From contig OZ245058.1 of NCBI GenBank assembly GCA_965224595.1, positions 2,790,001 through 2,854,000 of the forward strand: a stretch of DNA of 64,000 bases. Direction: 5' to 3'. Under the pieces are notes generated by a model that searched no databases, was not told the DNA's origin, and saw nothing but the letters and a program-made list of their open reading frames with translations. A program made the translations under genes and the position numbers. How positions within the stretch are numbered: position 1 is the first letter of the stretch; each line of letters opens with the position of its first letter. Source of the stretch: Aliivibrio_A sp016764915 (GTDB taxonomy: Bacteria; Pseudomonadota; Gammaproteobacteria; Enterobacterales; Vibrionaceae). Positions 38,297 through 46,808 of the stretch are shown in pieces.

Positions 38297-39709
38297 TTAT
38301 GAAGAAAGAGTACGAATTAAATTGGAAAAATCTTCTTTTATATCATGGCTCTCTTCACGAAGTTGAGCTATTTTACGGCAAGCATGCAACACAGTAGTAT
38401 GATCACGACCACCAAAAGCATCGCCTATTTCTGGCAAGCTGTGATTAGTCAGTTCTTTGGCTAATGCCATCGCTAACTGACGTGGCCTTGCTACAGAGCG
38501 AGAACGACGTTTTGATAATAGATCGGACATCTTTATTTTATAATATTCAGCCACTGTTTTCTGTATATTATCTATCGTTACTAACTTCTCTTGCAGAGCC
38601 AATAGATCTCGCAACGCTTCTCGAACAAAGTCGATAGTAATGGCACGACCAGTAAAATTCGCATTCGCAACAACACGATTTAACGCCCCTTCTAACTCTC
38701 GAACATTAGAGCGCAGTCGTTTAGCAATGAAAAAAGCCACTTCATCAGCAAGGTGAACCTGATGGTCTTCCGCTTTTTTCATTAAAATAGCCACACGAGT
38801 CTCAAGCTCAGGTGGTTCAATTGCAACGGTTAAACCCCAACCAAATCGGGATTTAAGTCGGTCCTCTAAACCATTCATCTCTTTAGGATAACGGTCTGAA
38901 GTCAGTATAATTTGTTGGTTACCTTCAAGAAGTGCATTGAAAGTATGGAAAAATTCTTCTTGAGAGCGCTCTTTGTTGGCGAAAAATTGAATGTCATCAA
39001 TAAGTAAAGCATCAACACTGCGGTAGTAACGCTTAAACTCTTCAATGGCATTATTTTGCAGGGCTTTTACCATATCTTGAACAAAACGCTCTGAGTGCAT
39101 ATACACAACACGAGCATTGGGTTTGCTCTCTACAATAGCATTACCAACCGCGTGCAAAAGGTGTGTTTTACCTAACCCGGTTCCACCATAAAGGAATAGG
39201 GGGTTATAAGCTGCGCCCGGATTATCTGCAACCTGCCTAGCTGCAGCTAATCCTAGTTGATTCGATTTACCTTCAACAAAGTTATCAAACTTATGCTTTG
39301 GATTCACATTAGAGCGGTGATTGATATTTGCCGTTTCATTAACACTGGATTCCCATGGTTTATGAATTGACTGTCTCGCTTCTAACCTTGCAGGCGCTGA
39401 AGAGGCAGCGGCAACATCCGCAGGGGTTTGTATTGGCTTTACTTTAACAACAGGCTGAACCACTGAGCGGCTACCCACCTCAAAACGTAAAATTGGCGCA
39501 TCACCGCTACACAACTCATTGAGAATTTTGTTAATACTATTTAGATACTTATCTCGAACCCAATCCAGAACAAATCGATTAGGTGCAAACAACGTGAGAG
39601 TGTTGTCATTTAGCTCCACCTGAAGCGGTCGAATCCACATACTAAATTCAGTTGCAGGAAGCTCTTCTTGTAAACGCTGCAAACATTGCAACCAAAGCGA
39701 AGACGACAC
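38297..39709 (-). CDS. dnaA: Chromosomal replication initiator DnaA
   Basis: A 470-residue AAA+ initiator that binds DnaA boxes and opens oriC. Domain I is SLWLQCLQRLQEELPATEFS, domain II is a low-complexity linker (about 85-135), domain III carries Walker A GGTGLGKT (175-182) and Walker B ALLIDDIQFF, and domain IV has the DNA-binding signature GRDHTTVLHACRKI. Translation starts at GTG (39707-39709) after GGTGAGG, as in E. coli. The upstream region is GATC-rich with a DnaA box, suggesting autoregulation and SeqA effects. oriC itself lies 7 kb away beyond mioC. Confidence 0.98.
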   Translation of the reverse strand: MSSSLWLQCLQRLQEELPATEFSMWIRPLQVELNDNTLTLFAPNRFVLDWVRDKYLNSINKILNELCSGDAPILRFEVGSRSVVQPVVKVKPIQTPADVAAASSAPARLEARQSIHKPWESSVNETANINHRSNVNPKHKFDNFVEGKSNQLGLAAARQVADNPGAAYNPLFLYGGTGLGKTHLLHAVGNAIVESKPNARVVYMHSERFVQDMVKALQNNAIEEFKRYYRSVDALLIDDIQFFANKERSQEEFFHTFNALLEGNQQIILTSDRYPKEMNGLEDRLKSRFGWGLTVAIEPPELETRVAILMKKAEDHQVHLADEVAFFIAKRLRSNVRELEGALNRVVANANFTGRAITIDFVREALRDLLALQEKLVTIDNIQKTVAEYYKIKMSDLLSKRRSRSVARPRQLAMALAKELTNHSLPEIGDAFGGRDHTTVLHACRKIAQLREESHDIKEDFSNLIRTLSS

Positions 39710-39771
39710 GAATAAACCTCACCATAAGTTTATAAAAAAAAAGGTCCACAATTTTAACCTTACCTGACCAA

Positions 39772-39848
39772 GATCGCTAGCACTTGATCGTTGATCCGGT
39801 GAATAAGATCAAAGTTATTCACATAGATCGACCTGTTTATTAGAGATC
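39772..39848. promoter_or_regulatory. dnaA upstream control region: DnaA box and GATC cluster
   Basis: Six GATC sites lie within 77 bp (39772, 39786, 39793, 39807, 39826, 39845), with a DnaA box TTATTCACA at 39815-39823 and a one-mismatch partner GGTGAATAA at 39798-39806. GATC is expected about once per 256 bp. Such clusters allow SeqA sequestration and DnaA autorepression. The same interval precedes the divergent ABC transporter gene. Confidence 0.7.
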
Positions 39849-39993
39849 GCCACAAGTTTCCCACAAAAATATCAACAACTGTTCAAAAAACAGCCTTAAT
39901 ATGAAAATGGTTATTTAACATAACAATTAGTTATTTCGTTATGTTCTTTAGTAACAAGTAGAATTAGGTTCTGTTCTTAGAGGAGTATAATAA

Positions 39994-40752
39994 ATGAACA
40001 ACTGGATTAAAGGCACATTTGCTGCTATTGCATTAACATTATCAGTAAGCCAAATCGCTTATGCCACTACAGATATAAAAGTTGGAATGTCAGGTAAGTA
40101 CTTTCCTTTCACATTTGTAAAAATGGACAAACTTCAAGGCTTTGAAGTTGATCTTTGGGATGAAATTGGTCGACGTAATGACTACAACGTTGAATATGTT
40201 ACCGCCAGTTTTTCAGGTCTGTTTGGTCTACTGCAAAATAAGCACATTAATACCATCTCAAATCAAATTACGGTAACGGCAGAGCGCCAAGCAAAATTCC
40301 TTTTTTCAGACCCATATGTTATTGATGGTGCTCAAATTACCGTTCGTAAAGGTAATGATTCAATTCAAGGGTTGGAAGATTTAGCAGGCAAACGAGTGGC
40401 CGTTAATTTAGGTTCTAACTTTGAGCAACTGCTTCGAAATTACGATACGGATAACAAGATCAATATCGCCACTTACGAAACAGCACTAGAGCATGACGTC
40501 GCGTTAGGAAGAGCTGATGCTTTTATTATGGACCGTCTATCGGCGATTGCGTTAATCAAAAAATCAAATTTACCACTGCAACTTGCTGGTACCCCATTCG
40601 AAACGATTGAAAACGCATGGCCATTTTTAAACAACGCTGAAGGTAAAAAACTGCAGCAACAAGTTAATAAAGCACTCATCGATATGCGTAATGACGGAAC
40701 ATTAGCTACAATTTCTCAGAAGTGGTTTGATACTGATATCACCAAGAAATAG
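39994..40752 (+). CDS. Amino-acid ABC transporter, periplasmic binding protein
   Basis: A 252-residue family 3 solute-binding protein. A signal peptide (NNWIKGTFAAIALTLSVSQ, cleavage near AYA-TT at residue 25) directs it to the periplasm. The mature part shows IKVGMSGKYFPFTF, LQGFEVDLWDEIGRR, SNQITVTAERQAKFLFSDPY and GTLATISQKWF, as in polar amino-acid and cystine binders (FliY/TcyJ-like). The exact substrate is not established. It is the first gene of a three-gene operon divergent from dnaA. Confidence 0.88.
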   Translation: MNNWIKGTFAAIALTLSVSQIAYATTDIKVGMSGKYFPFTFVKMDKLQGFEVDLWDEIGRRNDYNVEYVTASFSGLFGLLQNKHINTISNQITVTAERQAKFLFSDPYVIDGAQITVRKGNDSIQGLEDLAGKRVAVNLGSNFEQLLRNYDTDNKINIATYETALEHDVALGRADAFIMDRLSAIALIKKSNLPLQLAGTPFETIENAWPFLNNAEGKKLQQQVNKALIDMRNDGTLATISQKWFDTDITKK

Positions 40753-40778
40753 CCATTATAAATAGAGATAATATCAAC

Positions 40779-40817
40779 AACCCTGCTCTTTTTTATTAAG
40801 AGTGGGGTTTTCTCTTT
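40779..40817 (+). terminator. Hairpin attenuator between binding protein and permease genes
   Basis: AACCCTGCTCTT (40779-40790) and AAGAGTGGGGTT (40798-40809) form a 12-bp stem with two G-U pairs and a 7-base loop, followed by a broken T tract. Partial termination here would give more binding protein than permease, as is usual for such operons. Confidence 0.65.
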
Positions 40818-40846
40818 AAATACCAACACAATATAAGTGAATATTC

Positions 40847-41518
40847 ATGGGTTTTGATTTTCAATACATGCTCGATTTACTGCCTATACTGCTAAAGTAT
40901 CTGGGCACCACAATGGAGATGTCCATTTGGGGTCTGTTTTTCTCACTGATTCTAGCTGTGACTATTGCGAATATTCGCGTATTCAAAATCCCGGTATTAA
41001 ACCAATTAAGCCAACTTTTTATCAGTTTCTTTCGTGGTACGCCGCTGTTAGTTCAACTTTTTCTTCTCTACTATGGCCTACCGCAAGTTTTTCCTATCAT
41101 GACCGGTTTGGATGCCTTTAGTGCTGCTGTGATAGGTTTAAGCTTACACTTTTCTGCGTATATGGCTGAAAGTATTCGAGCCGCGATTATCAGTGTTGAT
41201 AAGAGCCAAATGGAAGCCAGCCTATCTATTGGTATGACAACTAACCAAGCGATGCGCAGAATTATACTGCCGCAAGCAGCTCGCATCGCGCTTCCCTCTT
41301 TAATGAATTACTTTATCGATATGATTAAATCTACTTCATTGGCATTTACTTTAGGTGTATCGGAAATCATGGCTAAAGCTCAAATGGAAGCTTCATCGAG
41401 TTTTAAGTTTTTTGAGGCCTTTTTAGCGGTGGCATTGATTTACTGGGGCGTAGTTGTTTTGTTAACCCAAGTTCAAACTTGGGCAGAGAAAAAACTCAAT
41501 AAGGCTTACCAATCATGA
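40847..41518 (+). CDS. Amino-acid ABC transporter, permease
   Basis: A 223-residue inner-membrane permease of the HisMQ type with about five helices. SFFRGTPLLVQLFLLYYGLP is the family N-terminal signature, and the EAA loop that touches the ATPase is seen as EASLSIGMTTNQAMRRIILP followed by QAARIALPS. It overlaps the ATPase gene by four bases, so the two are translated together. A single permease gene implies a homodimeric channel. Confidence 0.92.
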   Translation: MGFDFQYMLDLLPILLKYLGTTMEMSIWGLFFSLILAVTIANIRVFKIPVLNQLSQLFISFFRGTPLLVQLFLLYYGLPQVFPIMTGLDAFSAAVIGLSLHFSAYMAESIRAAIISVDKSQMEASLSIGMTTNQAMRRIILPQAARIALPSLMNYFIDMIKSTSLAFTLGVSEIMAKAQMEASSSFKFFEAFLAVALIYWGVVVLLTQVQTWAEKKLNKAYQS

Positions 41519-42252
41519 TAACCATTAATAATTTGCATAAAACATTTGGTGATAGTGAAGTATTAAAAGGCATCGATCTTCAAATAAAAAAAGGGGAGAT
41601 CGTAGTTGTTATTGGGTCAAGTGGCACCGGAAAATCCACCCTGCTTCGATGCATTAATTTCTTAGAAACAGCCGAACAAGGTAATATTCAAATTGGCGAT
41701 ATTACTGTTGATACCCAACGTGTTAGTCGAGCAGAAATTGTCGCTTTACGAAAAAAAACAGGCTTTGTTTTTCAAAATTATGCTTTATTTTCTCATTTAA
41801 CCGCCAAGCAGAACATTGCTGAAGGATTAATTACCGTCAAAAAGTGGAAAAAAGAGCAAGCCTATCACCGAGCCCAACAAATTCTCGATGATATTGGACT
41901 AGGCGACAAAAGTGACAGTTACCCCTCTGCTTTATCGGGTGGTCAACAACAACGCGTTGGGATAGGTAGAGCAATGGCACTAGAAGCCGAGCTGCTGCTG
42001 TTTGATGAGCCAACCTCATCACTGGATCCTGAGTGGGTAGGAGAAGTTCTACTGTTGATGAAAAAGTTAGCCACTGCTCATCAAACCATGCTGGTGGTGA
42101 CTCATGAGATGCAATTTGCTAAAGAAGTCGCGGATAGAGTCATCTATATGGCGAATGGAAAGGTAGTAGAACAGGGCACTCCAGAGCAAATTTTCAACGA
42201 TCCAAAGAGTCCACAGCTACAAAAATTCTTAAATATGGTTGGGATCAACTAA
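41515..42252 (+). CDS. Amino-acid ABC transporter, ATP-binding protein
   Basis: A 245-residue GlnQ/TcyN-type ATPase. Walker A is GSSGTGKST, the Q-loop FVFQNYALFSHLTAKQNI, the signature LSGGQQQRVGIGRAMA, Walker B LLLFDEPTSSLDPEW and the H-loop VVTHEM. It powers the permease encoded just upstream. It ends the operon; no strong terminator follows before the rpmH promoters. Confidence 0.94.
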   Translation: MITINNLHKTFGDSEVLKGIDLQIKKGEIVVVIGSSGTGKSTLLRCINFLETAEQGNIQIGDITVDTQRVSRAEIVALRKKTGFVFQNYALFSHLTAKQNIAEGLITVKKWKKEQAYHRAQQILDDIGLGDKSDSYPSALSGGQQQRVGIGRAMALEAELLLFDEPTSSLDPEWVGEVLLLMKKLATAHQTMLVVTHEMQFAKEVADRVIYMANGKVVEQGTPEQIFNDPKSPQLQKFLNMVGIN

Positions 42253-42257
42253 GATCC

Positions 42258-42285
42258 TTGCCAAATTTGAGATAAAACGTATAAT
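42258..42285 (+). promoter_or_regulatory. Promoter 1 of rpmH-rnpA
   Basis: TTGCCA (42258-42263) and TATAAT (42280-42285) are 16 bp apart, directly after the ABC ATPase stop codon. Confidence 0.7.
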
Positions 42286-42316
42286 TCCACGTCCGGAAAA
42301 TATCATGGGTCAATCA

Positions 42317-42345
42317 TTGACTATTTAGGAGCCAATGATTACAAT
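42317..42345 (+). promoter_or_regulatory. Promoter 2 of rpmH-rnpA
   Basis: TTGACT (42317-42322) and TACAAT (42340-42345) are 17 bp apart. An inverted repeat AATCATTG (42312-42319) and CAATGATT (42333-42340) overlaps both boxes. Confidence 0.68.
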
Positions 42346-42437
42346 TCCGCCTCTTTATTGAGGGCATACGGATATTATGTCCCATGCCGGTTTTAATAAA
42401 AACCTAAAAACTACTGATCAGTAATAAGGTAATACCA

Positions 42438-42572
42438 ATGAAACGCACTTTTCAACCTTCAGTTCTAAAGCGTAAGCGCAGCCACGGTTTTCGTGCTCGT
42501 ATGGCTACTTCGAACGGTCGCAATGTCATTAACGCTCGTCGCGCTAAAGGCCGTAAGCGTCTTTCAAAATAA
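42438..42572 (+). CDS. rpmH: Ribosomal protein L34
   Basis: A 44-residue, very basic protein that reads MKRTFQPSVLKRKRSHGFRA at the start and ends in GRKRLSK, almost identical to E. coli L34. It is part of the large ribosomal subunit. It is followed 12 bp later by the TTG start of rnpA, the universal rpmH-rnpA arrangement. Confidence 0.98.
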   Translation: MKRTFQPSVLKRKRSHGFRARMATSNGRNVINARRAKGRKRLSK

Positions 42573-42584
42573 TCGCAGATTATT

Positions 42585-42941
42585 TTGATTAAGTACGCTT
42601 TTATTCGGGAGTTACGTTTGTTAACTCCCGAAGATTATAAACAAGTCTTTCAGCAAGCTCATCGAGCTGGCTCCCCTCACTTTACTATTCTCGCAAGAGA
42701 AAACGCCCTAACTCATCCTCGCCTTGGCTTAGCTGTTCCTAAAAAGCAAATTAAAACTGCTGTCGCTAGAAATCGATTTAAACGAATTGTTCGTGATAAT
42801 TTTCGACTCAAGCAACATGAACTGCCAGCTAAAGATTTTGTTGTTATTGCAAAGAAAAGTGCTCAAGAGTTAACAAATGCTGAAATGAACGAGATATTAA
42901 ATAAGCTATGGCATCGTCTGTCACGCCCATCTCGTGGATAA
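42585..42941 (+). CDS. rnpA: Ribonuclease P protein component
   Basis: A 118-residue basic protein that helps the RNase P RNA mature tRNA 5' ends. It matches the family: AFIRELRLLTPEDYKQVFQQ, then RAGSPHFTILARE, PRLGLAVPKKQIKTAVARNR and FKRIVRDNFRLKQHELP. The start is TTG at 42585, since IKYAFIRELRLL aligns with E. coli VKLAFPRELRLL and no ATG precedes it. A perfect 9-bp hairpin (42606-42630) lies in codons 8-16. The 3' end overlaps yidD by 34 bp. Confidence 0.96.
   Translation: MIKYAFIRELRLLTPEDYKQVFQQAHRAGSPHFTILARENALTHPRLGLAVPKKQIKTAVARNRFKRIVRDNFRLKQHELPAKDFVVIAKKSAQELTNAEMNEILNKLWHRLSRPSRG
42606..42630 (+). other. Hairpin near the start of rnpA
   Basis: CGGGAGTTA and TAACTCCCG form a perfect 9-bp stem with a 7-base loop 21 bases after the TTG start codon. 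With a weak start codon it could limit RnpA relative to L34 made from the same mRNA; that role is inferred. Confidence 0.6.
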
Positions 42942-43165
42942 TTATAGGTCTAATTCGCTTCTATAAAGTTGCGATTAGCCCTCTTATTGGTCCTCGATGT
43001 CGATTTACACCAACGTGCTCAACTTACGCTATTGAGGCAATAAAGATGCATGGTGTTGTAAAAGGGTGTTGGTTATCAGGCAAACGTCTATTAAGATGTC
43101 ATCCTATGAATGATGGGGGCTATGACCCCGTTCCGCCAAACCAGAAATCAGACAGAGATAAATAA
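42908..43165 (+). CDS. yidD: Membrane protein insertion efficiency factor YidD
   Basis: An 85-residue membrane-associated protein of the YidD family. The signature CRFTPTCSTYAIEAIKMHG near residue 30 and CHPMNDGGYDPVP near the end are diagnostic, with an N-terminal amphipathic IGLIRFYKVAISPLIGP segment. It supports YidC-dependent insertion. It overlaps rnpA by 34 bp and ends two bases before yidC. Confidence 0.95.
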   Translation: MASSVTPISWIIIGLIRFYKVAISPLIGPRCRFTPTCSTYAIEAIKMHGVVKGCWLSGKRLLRCHPMNDGGYDPVPPNQKSDRDK

Positions 43166-43167
43166 CG

Positions 43168-44787
43168 ATGGATTCTCAACGCAATATTCTGTTAGTCGCA
43201 CTTCTGTTTGTCTCTTTCATGCTGTATCAGCAATGGAATGAAGACAGCACTCCTCAACCTCAGAGTGTTACGCAGCAAACTACTGAGAGTAATGGTGATG
43301 TTCCAGCCCATTCAGGCCAAGAGCAACAACCTATTACTGAATCAGCTCAATCGAATGATCTCATCACTATAACTACCGATGTATTAACACTGTCTGTTGA
43401 TACTCTTGGCGGTGATATAGTTAGAGCAGAATTAAATAAATATGATGCAGAACTCGATTCTGAGACACCTTTTGTCATATTAAAAAATGATGCGGACCAC
43501 AGTTATATTGCTCAAAGTGGCTTAATTGGTCAGCAAGGTATTGATACTAATGCTGGACGTGCTCAGTTTACAACGCAAGCGAAAACATTCACTCTGGATG
43601 ACTCACAACAAGAGCTGCGCGTTCCATTAACTCTGGTTAAAGGTAATATTACTTACACCAAAACCATTATCGTAAAACGCGACAGTTATGCGGTCGATGT
43701 TGAGTATACGGTTAATAACCAATCATCTGAGGTAGCCAATGTACAGATGTATGCTCAGCTAAAGCAGAATCTAATGGACGATGGTGGTAGCTTAGCTATG
43801 CCAACTTATCGCGGTGGTGCTTACTCAACAGAAGAAACTCGTTATAAGAAGTTCACTTTTGACGATATGCAAGAAAAAAACTTATCACTCACATTGGTTA
43901 ATGGCCAAGGTTGGGCAGGCATGTTGCAACACTACTTTGCATCAGCATGGATCCCACGTGAAGCACCTGGAACGCAGCTTTATTCACGCGTAGCTCAGGG
44001 ACAAGGTTATATTGGCGTACGTATGCCAACGGTAACAGTGGCAAGCGGTGAGACTAAAAATCTACAAGCAACATTGTGGGTTGGTCCAAAACTTCAACAA
44101 CAGATGGCTACCGTCGCTCCTAACTTAGATCTCTCTGTCGATTACGGTTGGTTATGGTTTATTGCAAAACCTCTTCACTCATTGCTCTCTATGATTCAAG
44201 GCATCGTAATTAACTGGGGTCTAGCCATTATTATCCTGACCTTCATTGTTCGTGGTGCAATGTACCCACTAACAAAAGCTCAGTACACCTCAATGGCAAA
44301 AATGCGCATGCTTCAGCCTAAGCTAACAGCAATGCGTGAACGTATTGGCGATGACCGTCAGCGTATGAGCCAAGAGATGATGGAACTGTATAAAAAAGAG
44401 AAAGTAAACCCACTAGGTGGCTGTTTACCTATCGTATTACAGATGCCAATTTTCATCGCTCTGTACTGGTCTCTAATGGAATCAGTTGAACTGCGTCATA
44501 CTCCATTCTTTGCATGGATCACCGACCTGTCAGCACAAGACCCATACTATGTATTACCATTATTAATGGGTGCAAGTATGTTCATGATTCAAAAGATGAG
44601 CCCAACGACAGTGACCGACCCAATGCAGCAGAAGATCATGACCTTTATGCCGGTTATGTTTACCTTCTTCTTCCTATGGTTCCCATCTGGCCTTGTACTT
44701 TACTGGTTAGTGTCTAACATCGTGACATTGATTCAGCAAACTCTCATTTATCGTTCCCTTGAGAAGAAAGGCTTACACACTAAATAG
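43168..44787 (+). CDS. yidC: Membrane protein insertase YidC
   Basis: A 539-residue inner-membrane insertase and chaperone. It begins MDSQRNILLVALLFVSFMLY (helix 1), followed by a Gln/Ser-rich linker and the large periplasmic beta domain (about 60-340). The conserved insertase core of five helices starts near GWLWFIAKPLHSLLSMIQG and contains the hydrophilic-groove arginine segment LTFIVRGAMYPLTKAQYTSM and KVNPLGGCLPIVLQMPIFIA. It helps insert ATP synthase c-subunit and respiratory proteins. A terminator follows. Confidence 0.97.
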   Translation: MDSQRNILLVALLFVSFMLYQQWNEDSTPQPQSVTQQTTESNGDVPAHSGQEQQPITESAQSNDLITITTDVLTLSVDTLGGDIVRAELNKYDAELDSETPFVILKNDADHSYIAQSGLIGQQGIDTNAGRAQFTTQAKTFTLDDSQQELRVPLTLVKGNITYTKTIIVKRDSYAVDVEYTVNNQSSEVANVQMYAQLKQNLMDDGGSLAMPTYRGGAYSTEETRYKKFTFDDMQEKNLSLTLVNGQGWAGMLQHYFASAWIPREAPGTQLYSRVAQGQGYIGVRMPTVTVASGETKNLQATLWVGPKLQQQMATVAPNLDLSVDYGWLWFIAKPLHSLLSMIQGIVINWGLAIIILTFIVRGAMYPLTKAQYTSMAKMRMLQPKLTAMRERIGDDRQRMSQEMMELYKKEKVNPLGGCLPIVLQMPIFIALYWSLMESVELRHTPFFAWITDLSAQDPYYVLPLLMGASMFMIQKMSPTTVTDPMQQKIMTFMPVMFTFFFLWFPSGLVLYWLVSNIVTLIQQTLIYRSLEKKGLHTK

Positions 44788-44805
44788 AAACTAGATTAAT
44801 AAAAT

Positions 44806-44833
44806 AAAAGGCGGCCAAATGGTCGCCTTTTTG
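44806..44833 (+). terminator. Terminator after yidC
   Basis: AAAGGCGGCC and GGTCGCCTTT pair with one G-U around AAAT and are followed by a T run. Confidence 0.88.
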
Positions 44834-44881
44834 TTTTTGTCTGATTACAATTAGCCCATCATCAATTAAAAAGCTAATACC

Positions 44882-46249
44882 ATGACTCAATATACCGATA
44901 CGATCGTCGCACAAGCTACAGCTCCAGGCAGAGGAGGCGTAGGAATAATTCGCGTTTCTGGCGCTAAAGCCAATCAAGTTGCTATTGAGATAACTGGCAA
45001 ACAACTTAAACCTAGATACGCCGAATACATCAGTTTTAAAGATGAAACAGGCCTAGAAATCGATCAAGGTATTGCGCTCTATTTTAATAATCCTCACTCA
45101 TTTACTGGTGAAGATGTTCTAGAGTTGCAGGGTCATGGTGGCCCCGTCGTTATGGATATGCTCATTAAACGAATCCTTAAAATAGACGGCATAAGAACGG
45201 CCAAACCAGGCGAGTTCTCAGAAAGAGCATTTTTAAACGATAAAATGGATCTTACTCAAGCTGAAGCTATTGCAGACTTAATTGATGCAAGCTCGGAAGA
45301 GGCTGCGAAATCGGCATTACAATCTCTGCAAGGTCAATTCTCAAATAAGGTCAATCAGCTAGTTGATTCTTTAATTCATTTAAGAATATACGTAGAAGCG
45401 GCCATCGATTTTCCTGAAGAGGAGATAGACTTTCTCGGAGATGGCAAAGTCAGTGGTGACTTACAAACTATCATTGATAACTTAAATGCCGTGCGCGCTG
45501 AGGCCAATCAAGGTTCCATCATCCGTGAAGGAATGAAAGTCGTGATCGCTGGTCGTCCTAATGCTGGAAAATCCAGTCTACTTAATGCACTGTCAGGAAA
45601 AGAGTCGGCTATTGTTACTGATATAGCAGGAACGACACGTGATGTATTAAGAGAGCATATCCATATTGATGGCATGCCTATTCATATTATAGATACAGCA
45701 GGGCTTAGAGAAGCTTCTGACGAAGTCGAACGAATAGGTATTGCACGTGCATGGGAAGAGATAGCACAGGCAGATAGAGTGCTATTTATGGTAGATGGTA
45801 CAACGACAGATGCGACGAGTCCTGCGGATATATGGCCTGATTTTGTTGATCGATTACCGAATGACATGGGCATGACGGTGATCCGAAATAAAGTGGATCA
45901 GACCAAAGAGCACCTCGGGATCTGTCATGTGAACTCACCAACACTCATTAGGCTTTCCGCCAAAACAGGCCAAGGTATTGACGCCCTAAGAACACACCTA
46001 AAAGAGTGTATGGGCTTCTCTGGTGGCAACGAAGGCGGCTTTATGGCTCGACGTAGGCATCTAGAAGCTTTAGAGAAGGCTGCTGAGCATTTAAATATTG
46101 GCCAGCAACAACTGGAAGGTTACATGGCAGGAGAGATACTGGCAGAAGAACTTAGAATTACTCAGCAGCATCTAAATGAAATAACTGGCGCGTTTAGCTC
46201 TGACGACCTATTAGGACGGATTTTTTCTTCATTCTGCATAGGAAAGTAA
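44882..46249 (+). CDS. mnmE: tRNA modification GTPase MnmE
   Basis: A 455-residue GTPase that works with MnmG to place the (carboxymethyl)aminomethyl group on wobble U34. The N-terminal folate-binding domain begins DTIVAQATAPGRGGVGIIRV. The inserted G domain has GRPNAGKSSLLNALSG, DIAGTTRD, DTAGLREASDE and RNKVD. The C-terminus ends with the conserved FCIGK, whose cysteine is functional. Its partner mnmG lies just beyond oriC at 47.2 kb. Confidence 0.97.
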   Translation: MTQYTDTIVAQATAPGRGGVGIIRVSGAKANQVAIEITGKQLKPRYAEYISFKDETGLEIDQGIALYFNNPHSFTGEDVLELQGHGGPVVMDMLIKRILKIDGIRTAKPGEFSERAFLNDKMDLTQAEAIADLIDASSEEAAKSALQSLQGQFSNKVNQLVDSLIHLRIYVEAAIDFPEEEIDFLGDGKVSGDLQTIIDNLNAVRAEANQGSIIREGMKVVIAGRPNAGKSSLLNALSGKESAIVTDIAGTTRDVLREHIHIDGMPIHIIDTAGLREASDEVERIGIARAWEEIAQADRVLFMVDGTTTDATSPADIWPDFVDRLPNDMGMTVIRNKVDQTKEHLGICHVNSPTLIRLSAKTGQGIDALRTHLKECMGFSGGNEGGFMARRRHLEALEKAAEHLNIGQQQLEGYMAGEILAEELRITQQHLNEITGAFSSDDLLGRIFSSFCIGK

Positions 46250-46264
46250 GTACAAAATAAACAG

Positions 46265-46291
46265 AAAACGAGCCTTTAGCTCGTTTTTTTT
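46265..46291 (+). terminator. Terminator after mnmE
   Basis: AAACGAGC (46266-46273) and GCTCGTTT (46279-46286) form an 8-bp stem around CTTTA, followed by a run of T. Confidence 0.9.
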
Positions 46292-46315
46292 TCTCTTTAT
46301 ATATAGGAATTAACG

Positions 46316-46750
46316 ATGGAAAAAATTCAAATAATTACTGGCAGTACATTAGGTGGTGCAGAGTATGTTGGCGATCATTTAGAAGAGATACTCACTAATA
46401 AAGGCATTAATTCTGAGGTTCATAATAACCCAAATTTGGAGAATATTACGACCTCTGGTGATTGGTTATTGATAGTATCTACTCATGGAGCAGGTGAATA
46501 TCCAGACAATTTCAAGCCCTTCATTGAACAAATAAACAGCAAAAAACCGGACCTCACAGCAATTAACTTCACCATAATAGCCATAGGAGATTCAAATTAT
46601 GACACATATTGTGCAGCCGGAGATCAGCTAAAATTACTACTCGAAAAACATGGAGCAGTACAAAAATTGGGTTTTTTAAAGATAGATGTCACTGATGATT
46701 TAAGTCCTGAGGAAGCTGCTGAACAGTGGTTTTTGCCACTTCTAAACTAA
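46316..46750 (+). CDS. mioC: Flavodoxin-like protein MioC
   Basis: A 144-residue FMN-binding flavodoxin. The phosphate loop is ITGSTLGGAEYVGDHLEE; VSTHGAGEYPDNFKPF and AIGDSNYDTYCAAGDQL are the other flavin-site loops. In E. coli MioC is linked to biotin synthase electron transfer. It is transcribed toward oriC, which begins about 60 bases after its stop codon, so its transcription can affect the origin, as studied in E. coli. Confidence 0.95.
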   Translation: MEKIQIITGSTLGGAEYVGDHLEEILTNKGINSEVHNNPNLENITTSGDWLLIVSTHGAGEYPDNFKPFIEQINSKKPDLTAINFTIIAIGDSNYDTYCAAGDQLKLLLEKHGAVQKLGFLKIDVTDDLSPEEAAEQWFLPLLN

Positions 46751-46808
46751 ATAATATAAAAAAGAGTCATTATTTATGAGAAAAATAGGTTTATTTTAAC
46801 TTTTTTTC

